A stretch of 52,313 nucleotides of DNA from an uncultured Eubacteriales bacterium (GTDB lineage Bacteria > Bacillota > Clostridia > Lachnospirales > Lachnospiraceae), in assembly GCA_900317515.1 (NCBI GenBank), contig ONHA01000017.1:1-52313 (forward strand). The letters are read 5' to 3'. This document shows positions 17,309 to 25,545 of this stretch, one piece after another. Made by a program: the position numbers and the translations under genes. The notes beneath the pieces were generated by a model. That model made no database searches, was not told the DNA's origin, and saw nothing but the letters and a program-made list of their open reading frames with translations. The first letter of the stretch is position 1; every line of letters begins with the position of its first letter.

Positions 17309-18360
17309 TGTTGAGGAAACACGTAAGGAAAGCCTTGTGCCTGCCCGCACTCGCGGCGGCAGCGGTACTGATGCTGACCGGCTGCGGAAACCCGGAGGCA
17401 AAGGAGGCCTTTGAGGCCGCGGCCGCTGCGCTCGATGAGGGCAGGATCAGCGAGGCGGAAGCGGGCTTTGCCGCGCTCATCGAGGAGGGTGAATTCCTCT
17501 CGGAGAGCTGGCGCGGCACCGGAATCATACAGCTTCTCTCGGAGAAGCCGGCGGATGCCTGCATTTCATTTGAAAAAGCGCGCCTCTACGCGGAGGACCA
17601 GAGCCCGGACTATCTCAGGGATGTCGATATGTATCTGGCGGCCGCGCGGACGGAGCACGGTGAGGCCGCAAAGGCGCTCGCGATCTATGACGAGATCCTT
17701 GCGGAGGCGTATGACCCGGAGACGGCTTTTCTTCGGGGAAGCCTTCTCTTAAAGAGCGGGGAGGCTGAGAAGGCCGCGGAGGATTTTTCCTCCATCGCGG
17801 CTGAAAATGTCAACTCCGACCTCATGATCGCGATCAGCGACCTCTACCGCATGAACGGATACGCCGCAGAGGCGGATGAGTATCTGGAAAAAATCATCGC
17901 CGGCGGCTCTTCCGTCGACGCGGCCCGGCGCGGGCTCGCCCACTACTATCTGGAGGAGTACCCGGAAGCGGAGGCGGATCTTCGCGATGCGGTTGCGGCG
18001 GATCCTGCTGACAGCGATGCGCTCATCCTGCTGGGGCAGGCGCTTCTTGCCCAGGAGAGAACCGAGGCGGCCCGGGCGCTCTTTAAGGAGCATTCCGGCG
18101 ACCAGTCCGCGGCATCCCTCTGCGGCCTTGCGCTCTGCGACATGGCGGACGGCAATTACGAGGATGCGCTGGCAAGGATCGAGGCCGGCCTTGCGCTCGG
18201 GGACGAGACGGCGGCTCAGGGGCTTGCCTACAATGAGATCGCGGTCCTCGAATACCTGGGCAGATGGGACGAAGCCAAGGCGAAGGCGAGAGCCTACGCG
18301 GCGGCCTACCCGACGGATAAGGCGGGCATTCTTGAGAATGCATTTTTGAAAACCCGCTGA
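17308..18360 (+). CDS. TPR-repeat lipoprotein
   Basis: Secreted lipid-anchored protein, 350 aa. The signal peptide has a basic start (MLRKHVRK), a hydrophobic core and the lipobox LTGC, with Cys about residue 26. The mature protein is almost entirely alpha-helical and Ala/Glu-rich, with repeated TPR-like helix pairs (for example EAAKALAIYDEILAE, AEADEYLEKII, EARADLRDAVAADPADSDALILLGQALL-type units). TPR domains hold other proteins; the partner is unknown. ATG 17308 overlaps the previous stop by one base. An in-frame TTG three bases upstream is possible but weaker. Confidence 0.85.
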   Translation: MLRKHVRKALCLPALAAAAVLMLTGCGNPEAKEAFEAAAAALDEGRISEAEAGFAALIEEGEFLSESWRGTGIIQLLSEKPADACISFEKARLYAEDQSPDYLRDVDMYLAAARTEHGEAAKALAIYDEILAEAYDPETAFLRGSLLLKSGEAEKAAEDFSSIAAENVNSDLMIAISDLYRMNGYAAEADEYLEKIIAGGSSVDAARRGLAHYYLEEYPEAEADLRDAVAADPADSDALILLGQALLAQERTEAARALFKEHSGDQSAASLCGLALCDMADGNYEDALARIEAGLALGDETAAQGLAYNEIAVLEYLGRWDEAKAKARAYAAAYPTDKAGILENAFLKTR

Positions 18361-18384
18361 ACATTACGGAGACTTACAGTATTT

Positions 18385-19638
18385 ATGATCGATAATCAGG
18401 AAATAAAAGAACGCTTCGTCCTTGTGGCGGCGGTCACGGATGACGGCCGGAACCTCGAAGAGTCCATGCACGAGCTTACTGAACTCACCAAAACGGCCGG
18501 GGCCGAAGCGGTCGGCCGCGTGGTGCAGATGCGGGAGTCGATCCACCCGGGCACCTATATCGGCAAGGGCAAGATCGAGGAGGTCCGGGAGACGATCAAC
18601 GCGCTTGACGCGACGGGGATCATCTGCGACGACGACCTCTCGCCGGCCCAGTACAACAACCTCGCGGACATGCTGGATGTCAAGGTGATGGACCGCACCA
18701 TGCTGATACTGGACATCTTTGCGGGGCGCGCGAGGACGAGCGAGGGCAAGATCCAGGTCGAGCTGGCGCAGCTCCGCTACCGCTCCGCGAGACTAACCGG
18801 CATCGGCCGCTCCATGTCCCGTCTCGGCGGCGGCATCGGAACGCGCGGCCCGGGCGAGAAGAAGCTCGAGATGGACCGACGTCTGATCGGGAAACGCATC
18901 AGCTCCTTAAAGGAGGAGCTCGCGGAAGTGAAGCGCCACCGGGAGCTTGTCAGAGCCCGCCGCAGGGAGGGAAAAGAGAAGACCTGCGCGATCGTCGGCT
19001 ACACGAACGCGGGCAAATCGACGCTCCTGAACTACCTCACGGGTGCCGGCATCCTGGCGGAGGATGCGCTCTTTGCGACCCTTGATCCGACGACCAGGGA
19101 GCTTCTGCTGCCGGACGGCAACAAGATCCTGCTCACGGACACGGTCGGCTTCATCCGAAAGCTGCCCCATCATCTGGTGGACGCTTTCAGAAGTACGCTG
19201 GAGGAGGCGGCCTACGCGGACCTCATCCTCCATGTCGTGGACGCCTCGAACCCGAACATGGACTCTCAGATGCAGGTCGTCTACGAGACCCTGGCGATGC
19301 TGGGCGCGGGCGACAAGCCGGTCTACACGCTCTTCAACAAGATCGACCGGGAGGAGGCAAATGAAAACCACCTGACCGACCGGCACGCGAAGAAGACGTT
19401 CAGGATCTCCGCAAAATACGGTGAGGGGATCCCGGAGCTTCTGGACGCGCTCTCGGACTTCATCACGGAGGGCCAGATCCTGATCGAGCGGGACGTGCCC
19501 TACGCGAAGGCGGGCGTCATCGCGAGGATCCGCGCGGAGGGCCAGCTCCTTGCCGAGGAGTATCAGGCCGGGGGAATCTACGTGAAGGCGTATGTCCCGA
19601 GGAGGCTTTACGGACAGCTGCTGGCGGAGCTCGGATGA
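18385..19638 (+). CDS. hflX: GTPase HflX
   Basis: Ribosome-associated GTPase that splits stalled or hibernating ribosomes, 417 aa. The N-terminal glycine-rich HflX domain includes HPGTYIGKGKIEE and LGGGIGTRGPGEKKLE, with a helical linker at about 165-195. The G domain has G1 GYTNAGKS (205-212), G3 DTVGFI, G4 NKID, and a RISAKYG-type G5. The catalytic glutamine site after DTVG is non-polar, normal for this HAS-GTPase family. A ribosome site (GGAGA) lies a little far upstream. It is the last gene of the block; a terminator follows at 19721. Confidence 0.96.
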   Translation: MIDNQEIKERFVLVAAVTDDGRNLEESMHELTELTKTAGAEAVGRVVQMRESIHPGTYIGKGKIEEVRETINALDATGIICDDDLSPAQYNNLADMLDVKVMDRTMLILDIFAGRARTSEGKIQVELAQLRYRSARLTGIGRSMSRLGGGIGTRGPGEKKLEMDRRLIGKRISSLKEELAEVKRHRELVRARRREGKEKTCAIVGYTNAGKSTLLNYLTGAGILAEDALFATLDPTTRELLLPDGNKILLTDTVGFIRKLPHHLVDAFRSTLEEAAYADLILHVVDASNPNMDSQMQVVYETLAMLGAGDKPVYTLFNKIDREEANENHLTDRHAKKTFRISAKYGEGIPELLDALSDFITEGQILIERDVPYAKAGVIARIRAEGQLLAEEYQAGGIYVKAYVPRRLYGQLLAELG

Positions 19639-19720
19639 TCGGATTTGAACAGGAAATGAATAAAAAATGTTCGCATGTGATTCGAAACAGAACGCTCAAT
19701 AACCGTATATTTGTTTTCAC

Positions 19721-19755
19721 TGTGCACCTTGTTGTCGAGACGAGGTGCATTTTTT
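19721..19755 (+). terminator. Intrinsic terminator after hflX
   Basis: Stem TGCACCTTG (19723-19731) pairs with CGAGGTGCA (19741-19749) with one G-T wobble, followed by six T. It closes the rpmE-hflX region and isolates the fructose locus. Confidence 0.85.
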
Positions 19756-19799
19756 GTGCATATACGACAAAAACGACGGCGATTATTTGTGAATGAATT

Positions 19800-19841
19800 T
19801 GATTGAAAATGATTGATTATGAGCAGAAAGTGATGTATGAT
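19800..19841 (+). promoter_or_regulatory. Promoter and candidate operator of the fructose operon
   Basis: TTGATT (19813-19818), 17-bp spacer, TATGAT (19836-19841). Two direct copies of TGATTGA begin exactly 10 bp apart (19800 and 19810), one helical turn, the second overlapping the -35 box. This would suit binding by the DeoR-type repressor encoded directly downstream. The promoter is fairly clear; the operator is a guess from position and repeat. Confidence 0.6.
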
Positions 19842-19873
19842 ATCCTTAGAGAACCAAATGGGAGGCGTACCAA

Positions 19874-20623
19874 ATGTTAACGGAAGAACGCCGGAAAATG
19901 ATACTGGACATACTGGAGAAGGAAGGCGCGGTGTCGGTGCAGGAGCTTGCGATGCGTCTTGACACGTCGGCCGCAACCGTGCGGCGCGACCTCACACAGC
20001 TGGACTCCATGGGGAAACTCGTCAAGGTTCACGGCGGCGCGACCTCGGTCAGCCTGCAGTATGTGACCCACGACATGTCCATGGAAGAGAAGTATGTGCT
20101 GCACACGGAGGAGAAGAGAGCCATCGCGGAGTATGCGGCACCGCTCATCAGGCCGAATGATTTCGTGTACATCGACGCCGGCACGACGACGGAGATGCTG
20201 GTGGACGTCATTGAGGAGAAGCAGGCGATCTACATGACCAACTCGATGGTCCATGCGAGAAAGCTCTCTCAGAAGGGATGCAGAGTCTACCTTCCGGGCG
20301 GTGAGGTCAAACAGCTGACGGAGGCTATCATCGGCGGCGAGGCGGCGGATTTCATCCGCAGCTATCATTTCACGATCGGCTTCTGGGGAACCAACGGCGT
20401 GACGGTGGAGAGCGGCTTCACAACGCCGGAGCCGCATGAAGCTCTGATCAAAAAAATATCGATGGAGAATACCGCCAGACGATATGTGCTGATGGACCGG
20501 AGTAAATTCAATGTGGTGGCTCCCGTGACCTTCGCCAAATATACGGACGCGGAGATCATTACGGATATGATTCCGGATGTGCGTTTTGGAAAGCAGAAAA
20601 ATATTGTGGAGGTGATGAAATGA
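19874..20623 (+). CDS. fruR: DeoR-family transcriptional regulator of fructose operon (FruR-like)
   Basis: Repressor of 249 aa. N-terminal DeoR helix-turn-helix (about 5-57, RRKMILDILEKEGAVSVQEL, then AATVRRDL and KVHGGA). The C-terminal DeoR sensor domain is a ribose-isomerase-like fold (VYIDAGTTTEMLVDVI, TNSMVHA, FWGTNGVT) that in this family binds a sugar phosphate, here presumably fructose-1-phosphate. It has a GGGAGG ribosome site and is the first gene of an operon, overlapping fruK by 4 bp. The fructose assignment comes from the operon. Confidence 0.92.
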   Translation: MLTEERRKMILDILEKEGAVSVQELAMRLDTSAATVRRDLTQLDSMGKLVKVHGGATSVSLQYVTHDMSMEEKYVLHTEEKRAIAEYAAPLIRPNDFVYIDAGTTTEMLVDVIEEKQAIYMTNSMVHARKLSQKGCRVYLPGGEVKQLTEAIIGGEAADFIRSYHFTIGFWGTNGVTVESGFTTPEPHEALIKKISMENTARRYVLMDRSKFNVVAPVTFAKYTDAEIITDMIPDVRFGKQKNIVEVMK

Positions 20624-21531
20624 TCTACACGGTAACTTTCAACCCGTCGCTCGACTATATCATTCGGGTCGACAACATGCGCCTCGGCGTGATCAATCGT
20701 ACGTATTACGAGAACATCCTCCCCGGCGGAAAAGGCATCAACGTGTCAATCGTGCTCAAAAACCTGGGGCACGAGAGCACGGCGCTCGGCTTCATGGCAG
20801 GCTTCACGGGGCGCGAGATCGGCGCAAGACTTGCAACATTCGGCGTAGCATCGGACTTCATCGAGGTAAAGGAAGGTCTCTCCCGCATCAACGTCAAGGT
20901 GAAATCCAATGAGGAGACCGAGATCAACGGTCAGGGACCGAAGATCACGGAGGAGAACATCGAAGCTCTCTACGCGCAGCTCGACAGGCTTGCCGCGGGC
21001 GACATGCTGATCATCTCCGGCAGCGTTCCCAATACACTGCCCGGCGACATGTACGAGCGGATCATGGAGCGGCTTAAGGGGCGCGGCATCGACATCGTTG
21101 TCGACGCGGAGAAAGATCTGCTGGTCAATGTTCTTAAGTTCCACCCGTTCCTCATCAAGCCGAACAATCATGAGCTCGGCGCGATCTACGGCGTGACCCT
21201 GAAGACCCAGGATGAGGTCATTCCCTACGCAAAGAAGCTGCAGGAGGAAGGTGCGCGCAACGTTCTCATCTCCATGGCGGGAGAGGGCGCGGTTTTCATT
21301 TCCGAGAAGGGCGATATCTTAAAGAGCCCCGCCCCGAAGGGCAAGGTCGTAAACAGCGTCGGCGCAGGCGACTCGATGGTGGCAGGGTTCGTCACCGGCA
21401 TGCTGGAGACCGGCGACTACAAGTCGGCTTTCCGCATGGGGCTGTGCACGGGGTCGGCGAGCGCATTTTCGCCGGATCTGGCCACAAGGCCGGAGGTAGA
21501 GGATCTTCTTGCGAAGCTCCCGGAAGCGTAA
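20620..21531 (+). CDS. fruK: 1-phosphofructokinase
   Basis: PfkB/ribokinase-family kinase, 303 aa, converting fructose-1-phosphate to fructose-1,6-bisphosphate with ATP. The N-terminal MIYTVTFNPSLDYII is the hallmark of the FruK/LacC/PfkB branch. The substrate loop PGGKGINVS is present, and the anion hole with catalytic base reads GAGDS, with D251. LacC (tagatose-6-phosphate kinase) is the near relative. The flanking DeoR regulator and fructose EIIABC decide for FruK. Confidence 0.95.
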   Translation: MIYTVTFNPSLDYIIRVDNMRLGVINRTYYENILPGGKGINVSIVLKNLGHESTALGFMAGFTGREIGARLATFGVASDFIEVKEGLSRINVKVKSNEETEINGQGPKITEENIEALYAQLDRLAAGDMLIISGSVPNTLPGDMYERIMERLKGRGIDIVVDAEKDLLVNVLKFHPFLIKPNNHELGAIYGVTLKTQDEVIPYAKKLQEEGARNVLISMAGEGAVFISEKGDILKSPAPKGKVVNSVGAGDSMVAGFVTGMLETGDYKSAFRMGLCTGSASAFSPDLATRPEVEDLLAKLPEA

Positions 21532-21537
21532 CAGTGG

Positions 21538-21558
21538 ATAAAAGCGAGTTGCTTTTAT
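21538..21558 (+). promoter_or_regulatory. Intercistronic hairpin between fruK and fruA
   Basis: ATAAAAGC (21538-21545) and GCTTTTAT (21551-21558) form an 8-bp perfect stem with a GAGTT loop. The second arm contains four T only, so termination would be weak. Partial attenuation or an RNA-processing or stability point in the fru transcript are both possible. Confidence 0.5.
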
Positions 21559-21576
21559 ATAAAAAGGAGGTAGGTT

Positions 21577-23505
21577 ATGAGAATCACTGATCTGTTAAAG
21601 CCGGAAGGCATCAAGCTTGGCGGAGCAGCAACGGACAAGCTCGATGCGATCAACCAGATGGTTGAGCTTATGGCGAAAGAAGGAAATGTCGTCGACAAGG
21701 AACAGTACAGAAAAGCTGTCCTTGCCCGCGAGGCGGAGAGCACGACCGGCGTCGGCGACGGCATTGCGATCCCGCACGCCAAGACATCGGCTGTCAGCGC
21801 ACCGGGTCTTGCAGCCATGACGGTTCCGGCCGGCGTCGATTATGATGAACCGGACGGTGAGCCGGCGAATCTTATTTTCCTCATTGCGGCGCCGAATACG
21901 AAGGAAAACGTCCACCTGGAAGTCCTCTCCCGTCTGTCCACACTGCTGATGGACGATGATTTCACGGAGGCTCTCCGCAGCGCGAAGACGGTCGAGGAGT
22001 TCCGCGCCATCGTCGACGAGGCGGAAGGCAACAAGGTCGCGGATGAGGAGGCGAAGGAGGCGGCTGCCGCTTCGGGAGCATCCGGCTATCCGGACATTCT
22101 GGCCATCACCGCCTGCCCGACCGGCATCGCGCACACATACATGGCCGCCGAAGCCCTCGAGAAGAAGGCGAAGGAGATGGGCTACACGCTGAAGGCCGAG
22201 ACCCAGGGATCCGTCGGCGCCAAGAACGTTCTCACTGCCGACGAGATCGCCCACGCAAAGGGCATCATCATCGCGGCCGACAAGAACATCGAGATGTCCC
22301 GTTTCGGCGGCAAGCAGGTTTACTCCACATCGGTTTCCGCCGGCATCAACGATCCGGAGAAGCTGATCAACATCATCCTGAACAACGAGGCGCCGATCCA
22401 GACAGGATCCGCTCCGTCCAGGGCCGCTTCCGGTGAGAAGGAGTCTGTCGGCCATGTGATCTACAAGAACCTGATGAACGGCGTCTCCCACATGCTTCCG
22501 TTCGTCGTCGGCGGCGGTATCCTGATCGCCATCGCGTTCCTTCTCGACGGCTCCGCGGCAGGTGCGTCCGACTTCGGTTCGCACACACCGCTCGCGCATT
22601 TCTTCAAGGCGACCGGTGACGCCGCATTCGGCTTCATGCTTCCGATCCTGGCGGGCTACATCGCCATGTCGATCGCTGACCGCCCGGGTCTTGCGGTCGG
22701 TTTCGTCGGCGGCGCGCTGGCAAATGCCGGCTACAGCTGGGGATGGCTCTCCGGCGGCGCGGCAGTCGGCGGCGGTTTCCTCGGCGCTCTCTTCGCCGGA
22801 TTCATCGGCGGCTACCTGACTAAGGGTCTTGAAAATGTCTGCGAAAAGCTTCCGGATTCCCTCGAAGGCATCAAGCCGGTCCTGCTGTACCCGCTCTTCG
22901 GTATCCTCGGCATCGGCCTTGTCATGTTCACGATCAACCCGGTCTTTGCGGGCATCAACACGGCAATGACAAATGTCCTTAACGGCATGGGCACCTCCAA
23001 CCTGGTTCTTCTCGGCGCGATCGTCGGCGGCATGATGTCCATCGACATGGGCGGCCCGTTCAACAAGGCAGCGTACGTCTTCGGCACCGCAATGCTGGCT
23101 GAAGGCACCGACGCAGGCAAGGTCATCATGGCTTCCGTCATGGTCGGCGGCATGGTTCCCCCGATCGTCATCGCCCTCTCCACCACGATTTTCAAGAACA
23201 AGTGGTCCGAGGCCGACAGAAAGTCCGGCATCGTCAACTACATCATGGGCCTGTCCTTCATTTCCGAAGGTGCCATCCCGTATGCGGCTGCCGATCCGCT
23301 CCATGTCATCCCGTCCTGCATCATCGGCTCCGCGGTGGCCGGCGCGCTCTCCGCGATGTTCGGCTGCGGCAGCCCGGCTCCGCACGGCGGCTTCTGGGTC
23401 GTTGCGATCATCTCGAATCCGGTCATGTACGCGGTTGCCCTGATTGTCGGCTCTGTCGTCGGCTGCCTGATCCTGAGCTTCTGGAAGAAGCCGTATGAAG
23501 GCTGA
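21577..23505 (+). CDS. fruA: PTS fructose transporter EIIABC
   Basis: Membrane permease of 642 aa that takes up fructose and phosphorylates it to fructose-1-phosphate. Domains are in the order A-B-C. EIIA-Fru (1-150) has the phosphorylated histidine H67 in GIAIPHAKT. EIIB-Fru (about 172-270) has the phosphocysteine C180 in ITACPTGIAHTYM. EIIC (about 290-640) has about eight to ten membrane segments, with NYIMGLSFISEGAIPYAA near the end. The strong ribosome site AAGGAGG follows the fruK-fruA hairpin. All phospho-transfer residues are intact. The phosphate chain would run from EI through an HPr, possibly the one encoded next. Confidence 0.97.
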   Translation: MRITDLLKPEGIKLGGAATDKLDAINQMVELMAKEGNVVDKEQYRKAVLAREAESTTGVGDGIAIPHAKTSAVSAPGLAAMTVPAGVDYDEPDGEPANLIFLIAAPNTKENVHLEVLSRLSTLLMDDDFTEALRSAKTVEEFRAIVDEAEGNKVADEEAKEAAAASGASGYPDILAITACPTGIAHTYMAAEALEKKAKEMGYTLKAETQGSVGAKNVLTADEIAHAKGIIIAADKNIEMSRFGGKQVYSTSVSAGINDPEKLINIILNNEAPIQTGSAPSRAASGEKESVGHVIYKNLMNGVSHMLPFVVGGGILIAIAFLLDGSAAGASDFGSHTPLAHFFKATGDAAFGFMLPILAGYIAMSIADRPGLAVGFVGGALANAGYSWGWLSGGAAVGGGFLGALFAGFIGGYLTKGLENVCEKLPDSLEGIKPVLLYPLFGILGIGLVMFTINPVFAGINTAMTNVLNGMGTSNLVLLGAIVGGMMSIDMGGPFNKAAYVFGTAMLAEGTDAGKVIMASVMVGGMVPPIVIALSTTIFKNKWSEADRKSGIVNYIMGLSFISEGAIPYAAADPLHVIPSCIIGSAVAGALSAMFGCGSPAPHGGFWVVAIISNPVMYAVALIVGSVVGCLILSFWKKPYEG

Positions 23506-23555
23506 GAATATTTCACAAAATATTCATACCAAACCTCTGTCCGGTGTGGTATAGT
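23506..23555 (+). promoter_or_regulatory. Palindrome and possible promoter upstream of HPr gene
   Basis: GAATATTT (23506-23513) and AAATATTC (23518-23525) form an 8-bp palindrome with a CACA loop directly after the fruA stop. There is no T-tract, so it is not a clear terminator. A TATAGT at 23550-23555 could be a -10 box, but no good -35 is seen (TACCAA at 17 bp spacing). The HPr gene may be served both by fru readthrough and by this site. Confidence 0.4.
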
Positions 23556-23600
23556 AGAGACAACAGATTTTACCCATCAAAGGAAAAGGAGTGATTAGAA

Positions 23601-23858
23601 ATGAAAGAATTCAAGTATGTCATCACAGATCCCGAAGGTATCCATGCACGTCCGGCCGGCGAGCTCGTGAAGAAGTGCAAAGGCTATGCGTCCAAGATCA
23701 CGATCATCAAGGACGGCAAGGCTGCTAACGCTGCCAAGATCCTCGCTGTCATGAGCCTCGGCGTGAAGAAGGGCCATGAGGTCACTTTCCAGGTTGAAGG
23801 CGCTGACGAAGAGACCGCAGCGGCTGAGATCGAAGCCTTCATGAAAGAGAATCTGTAA
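23601..23858 (+). CDS. HPr-family phosphocarrier protein lacking Ser46
   Basis: Small cytoplasmic PTS phosphocarrier, 85 aa. The active-site histidine H15 is in GIHARPA, with R17 conserved, so it should accept phosphate from EI and pass it to EIIA domains such as that of FruA. Aligned by hand to Bacillus subtilis and E. coli HPr, the segment GKAANAAKILAVMSLG places lysine (codon 23736-23738) where the regulatory Ser46 normally sits. It therefore should not be a substrate of HPr kinase in the usual way. It lies 95 bp after fruA and has a strong ribosome site (AAAGGAG). It could be the main ptsH or a fructose-specific HPr; no ptsI is nearby. Confidence 0.93.
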   Translation: MKEFKYVITDPEGIHARPAGELVKKCKGYASKITIIKDGKAANAAKILAVMSLGVKKGHEVTFQVEGADEETAAAEIEAFMKENL

Positions 23859-23905
23859 AGCATCAGCGCATTACAGTTTTCGGGCGGATCCTTAAAAAAT
23901 GACGC

Positions 23906-23941
23906 AAAACCCGGGGGATGCTTGCATCTTCCCGGGTTTTA
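23906..23941 (+). terminator. Intrinsic terminator after HPr gene
   Basis: AAAACCCGGG (23906-23915) pairs with CCCGGGTTTT (23931-23940), extended inward by GATG/CATC around a CTTG loop. The 3' arm ends in TTTTA. It could act in both directions because of the flanking A and T runs. Confidence 0.85.
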
Positions 23942-23983
23942 TTCTATTATGAGAAAGGCGAATACTAAATAAGGAGGATTCCG

Positions 23984-24790
23984 ATGTACTGTACCAACTG
24001 CGGCGCCGAGATCGACGAGAACGACGCAAGCTGCCCCTACTGCGGGTACCTGAACCCCTACGGCGCTGAGCGCAAATATATGAAGGAACTGGAAGTGATC
24101 CGGGTGAAGACGGACAAGCTGGACGATCACCCGGAAAATTACGTGAAGGCGGAAGTGAAGAAGAAGGGCAGGAAGGCGGGGTTCATTTTCCTCGTCGTGC
24201 TCGCGGTGATCGGCGGACTTGTGGGGTTCTTCTTCGGACTCGGCTATATCCTCGATCACAACTTAATCGGGGATAATGCCCGGGAGGAGATGGAGTTCCG
24301 GGACAAATATATCCCCGAGCTCAACCGGATGCTCGAGGAGGGCAGGGACGAGGAAGCCTACAACTACATGATGGGCACCCTCTACAAGGAAAAGGGAAGC
24401 GATTATCTCTGGAACTGGGAGCATTATGAGTACCTGACCACCTACGGATCGCTGGTCTACGTGCGGCAAATCAACGAGAAGGCTTTAACGGAGGGACTTG
24501 AAAAGCGGGAATTCGTGAGCGCCGGGCTGGATGTCCTCACGGACGCGAAGGAAGAGCTCTACACGTACGGGCGGAAGATCCCGGACAGCGATCTTGAAAA
24601 GATCGAGGCGATGCACGAGGAGGAGATGCTGTTCCTCACGGAGACGATCGGCATGACGGAGGAGGAGATCGATGAGATCTATGAATCCGCGATGGAGGAC
24701 GACTGGGTATCCTACACAAAGCTCGAAGAGGCACTCTCAAAATACTGGGACAAGGTCCCGAATGAACTAAAGGAGGGCGGCAAATCATGA
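23984..24790 (+). CDS. Zinc-ribbon single-pass membrane protein, function unknown (trio gene 1)
   Basis: I do not recognise a function. The protein is 268 aa. The N-terminal zinc ribbon has ligands C3, C6, C17 and C20 (CTNC...CPYC). A charged linker follows, then one transmembrane helix at about 66-90. The remaining roughly 175 residues are acidic and helical, rich in Glu and Tyr, probably outside the membrane. It has the strong ribosome site AAGGAGG and overlaps the next gene by 4 bp. Layout is shared with the two following proteins (short N-terminal part, helix, helical domain with a motif like EEAYNYMM / YQKLYSYY), so the three look like paralogues. The ribbon should be cytoplasmic if the helix follows the positive-inside rule (KKKGRK before it). 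Confidence 0.8.
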   Translation: MYCTNCGAEIDENDASCPYCGYLNPYGAERKYMKELEVIRVKTDKLDDHPENYVKAEVKKKGRKAGFIFLVVLAVIGGLVGFFFGLGYILDHNLIGDNAREEMEFRDKYIPELNRMLEEGRDEEAYNYMMGTLYKEKGSDYLWNWEHYEYLTTYGSLVYVRQINEKALTEGLEKREFVSAGLDVLTDAKEELYTYGRKIPDSDLEKIEAMHEEEMLFLTETIGMTEEEIDEIYESAMEDDWVSYTKLEEALSKYWDKVPNELKEGGKS

Positions 24791-25545
24791 AATGTGAAAA
24801 CTGCGGAGCTCCGATCGGACTCGAGGACAAATTCTGCGCTTACTGCGGCGCGCCGAATCCGCATTTCCTGAAGCATCAGGCGGATATGGAGCACTACGAG
24901 AAGGAATTCGTCAGGACCCAGACGGAGGTCATGAAGAGCACCGGCCGGATGGCCCGGATCAGCTCGAACCTGATCATCCTGGCGATCCTTGTGGTTCTCA
25001 ATATCATAGCCGTTGTCTTTGCCTTCAGCGCCACCGAGCTTGCCTGGAACGCGCGGGAGCAGGCCCAGAAGAAGAACATCGCCACCTACCGGGCGGATAT
25101 GGAGGAGCTGATCGAAGCGAAGGAATATCAGAAGCTCTACTCCTACTACAGCAGCAACCATATCACGGGGATCGATGAGCTGTCCGACTACTCGATCATC
25201 TGCCGGGCATCCGGGTATTACCAGGATATATACGAGACTCTCTGCGGGCAGAAGAATCTGGGGTACGGAGGCATCTACAATACGCTGAAAGGTCTCGGCG
25301 ATTATGACGTCGAGTACCTGGCCTCCCAGCTGGGGCGTCTCTACGAGCTCGAGAGTGATTATTATTTCTCCAAGCTCAGCGAGAGGGACAAAGAGGCCCT
25401 CGAGGAGATAAGGACATACACGCTGGCGCTTTTCCGCGGCTACACGACGCTTACGCCGGAGCAGGTGGAGGAGCTGCCGAACCTTTCAAAGGCAAAGGCG
25501 ATCGAGACGATCAAAGAGGGGGTGAAGATGCGTGAACAGGGATAA
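24787..25545 (+). CDS. Zinc-ribbon single-pass membrane protein, function unknown (trio gene 2)
   Basis: Unrecognised function, 252 aa. Zinc ribbon C3, C6, C17, C20 (CENC...CAYC) with exactly the spacing of the previous protein. One transmembrane helix lies at about 61-82, then a helical, Tyr- and Glu-rich domain (KEYQKLYSYYSSNHITG, CRASGYYQDIYETLCGQ). Its start overlaps the preceding stop by 4 bp and its end overlaps the next start by 14 bp if the GTG there is used, so the three genes are one translational unit. Two extra cysteines in the outer domain (in CRASGYY and TLCGQ) might pair. Weak similarity to gene 1 beyond the ribbon is judged by eye only. Confidence 0.8.
   Translation: MKCENCGAPIGLEDKFCAYCGAPNPHFLKHQADMEHYEKEFVRTQTEVMKSTGRMARISSNLIILAILVVLNIIAVVFAFSATELAWNAREQAQKKNIATYRADMEELIEAKEYQKLYSYYSSNHITGIDELSDYSIICRASGYYQDIYETLCGQKNLGYGGIYNTLKGLGDYDVEYLASQLGRLYELESDYYFSKLSERDKEALEEIRTYTLALFRGYTTLTPEQVEELPNLSKAKAIETIKEGVKMREQG

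Noticed and set aside
21595-23385. 596-codon open frame on the minus strand opposite fruA
   Set aside because: Shadow of the fruA codon pattern; no family motif and no ribosome site.
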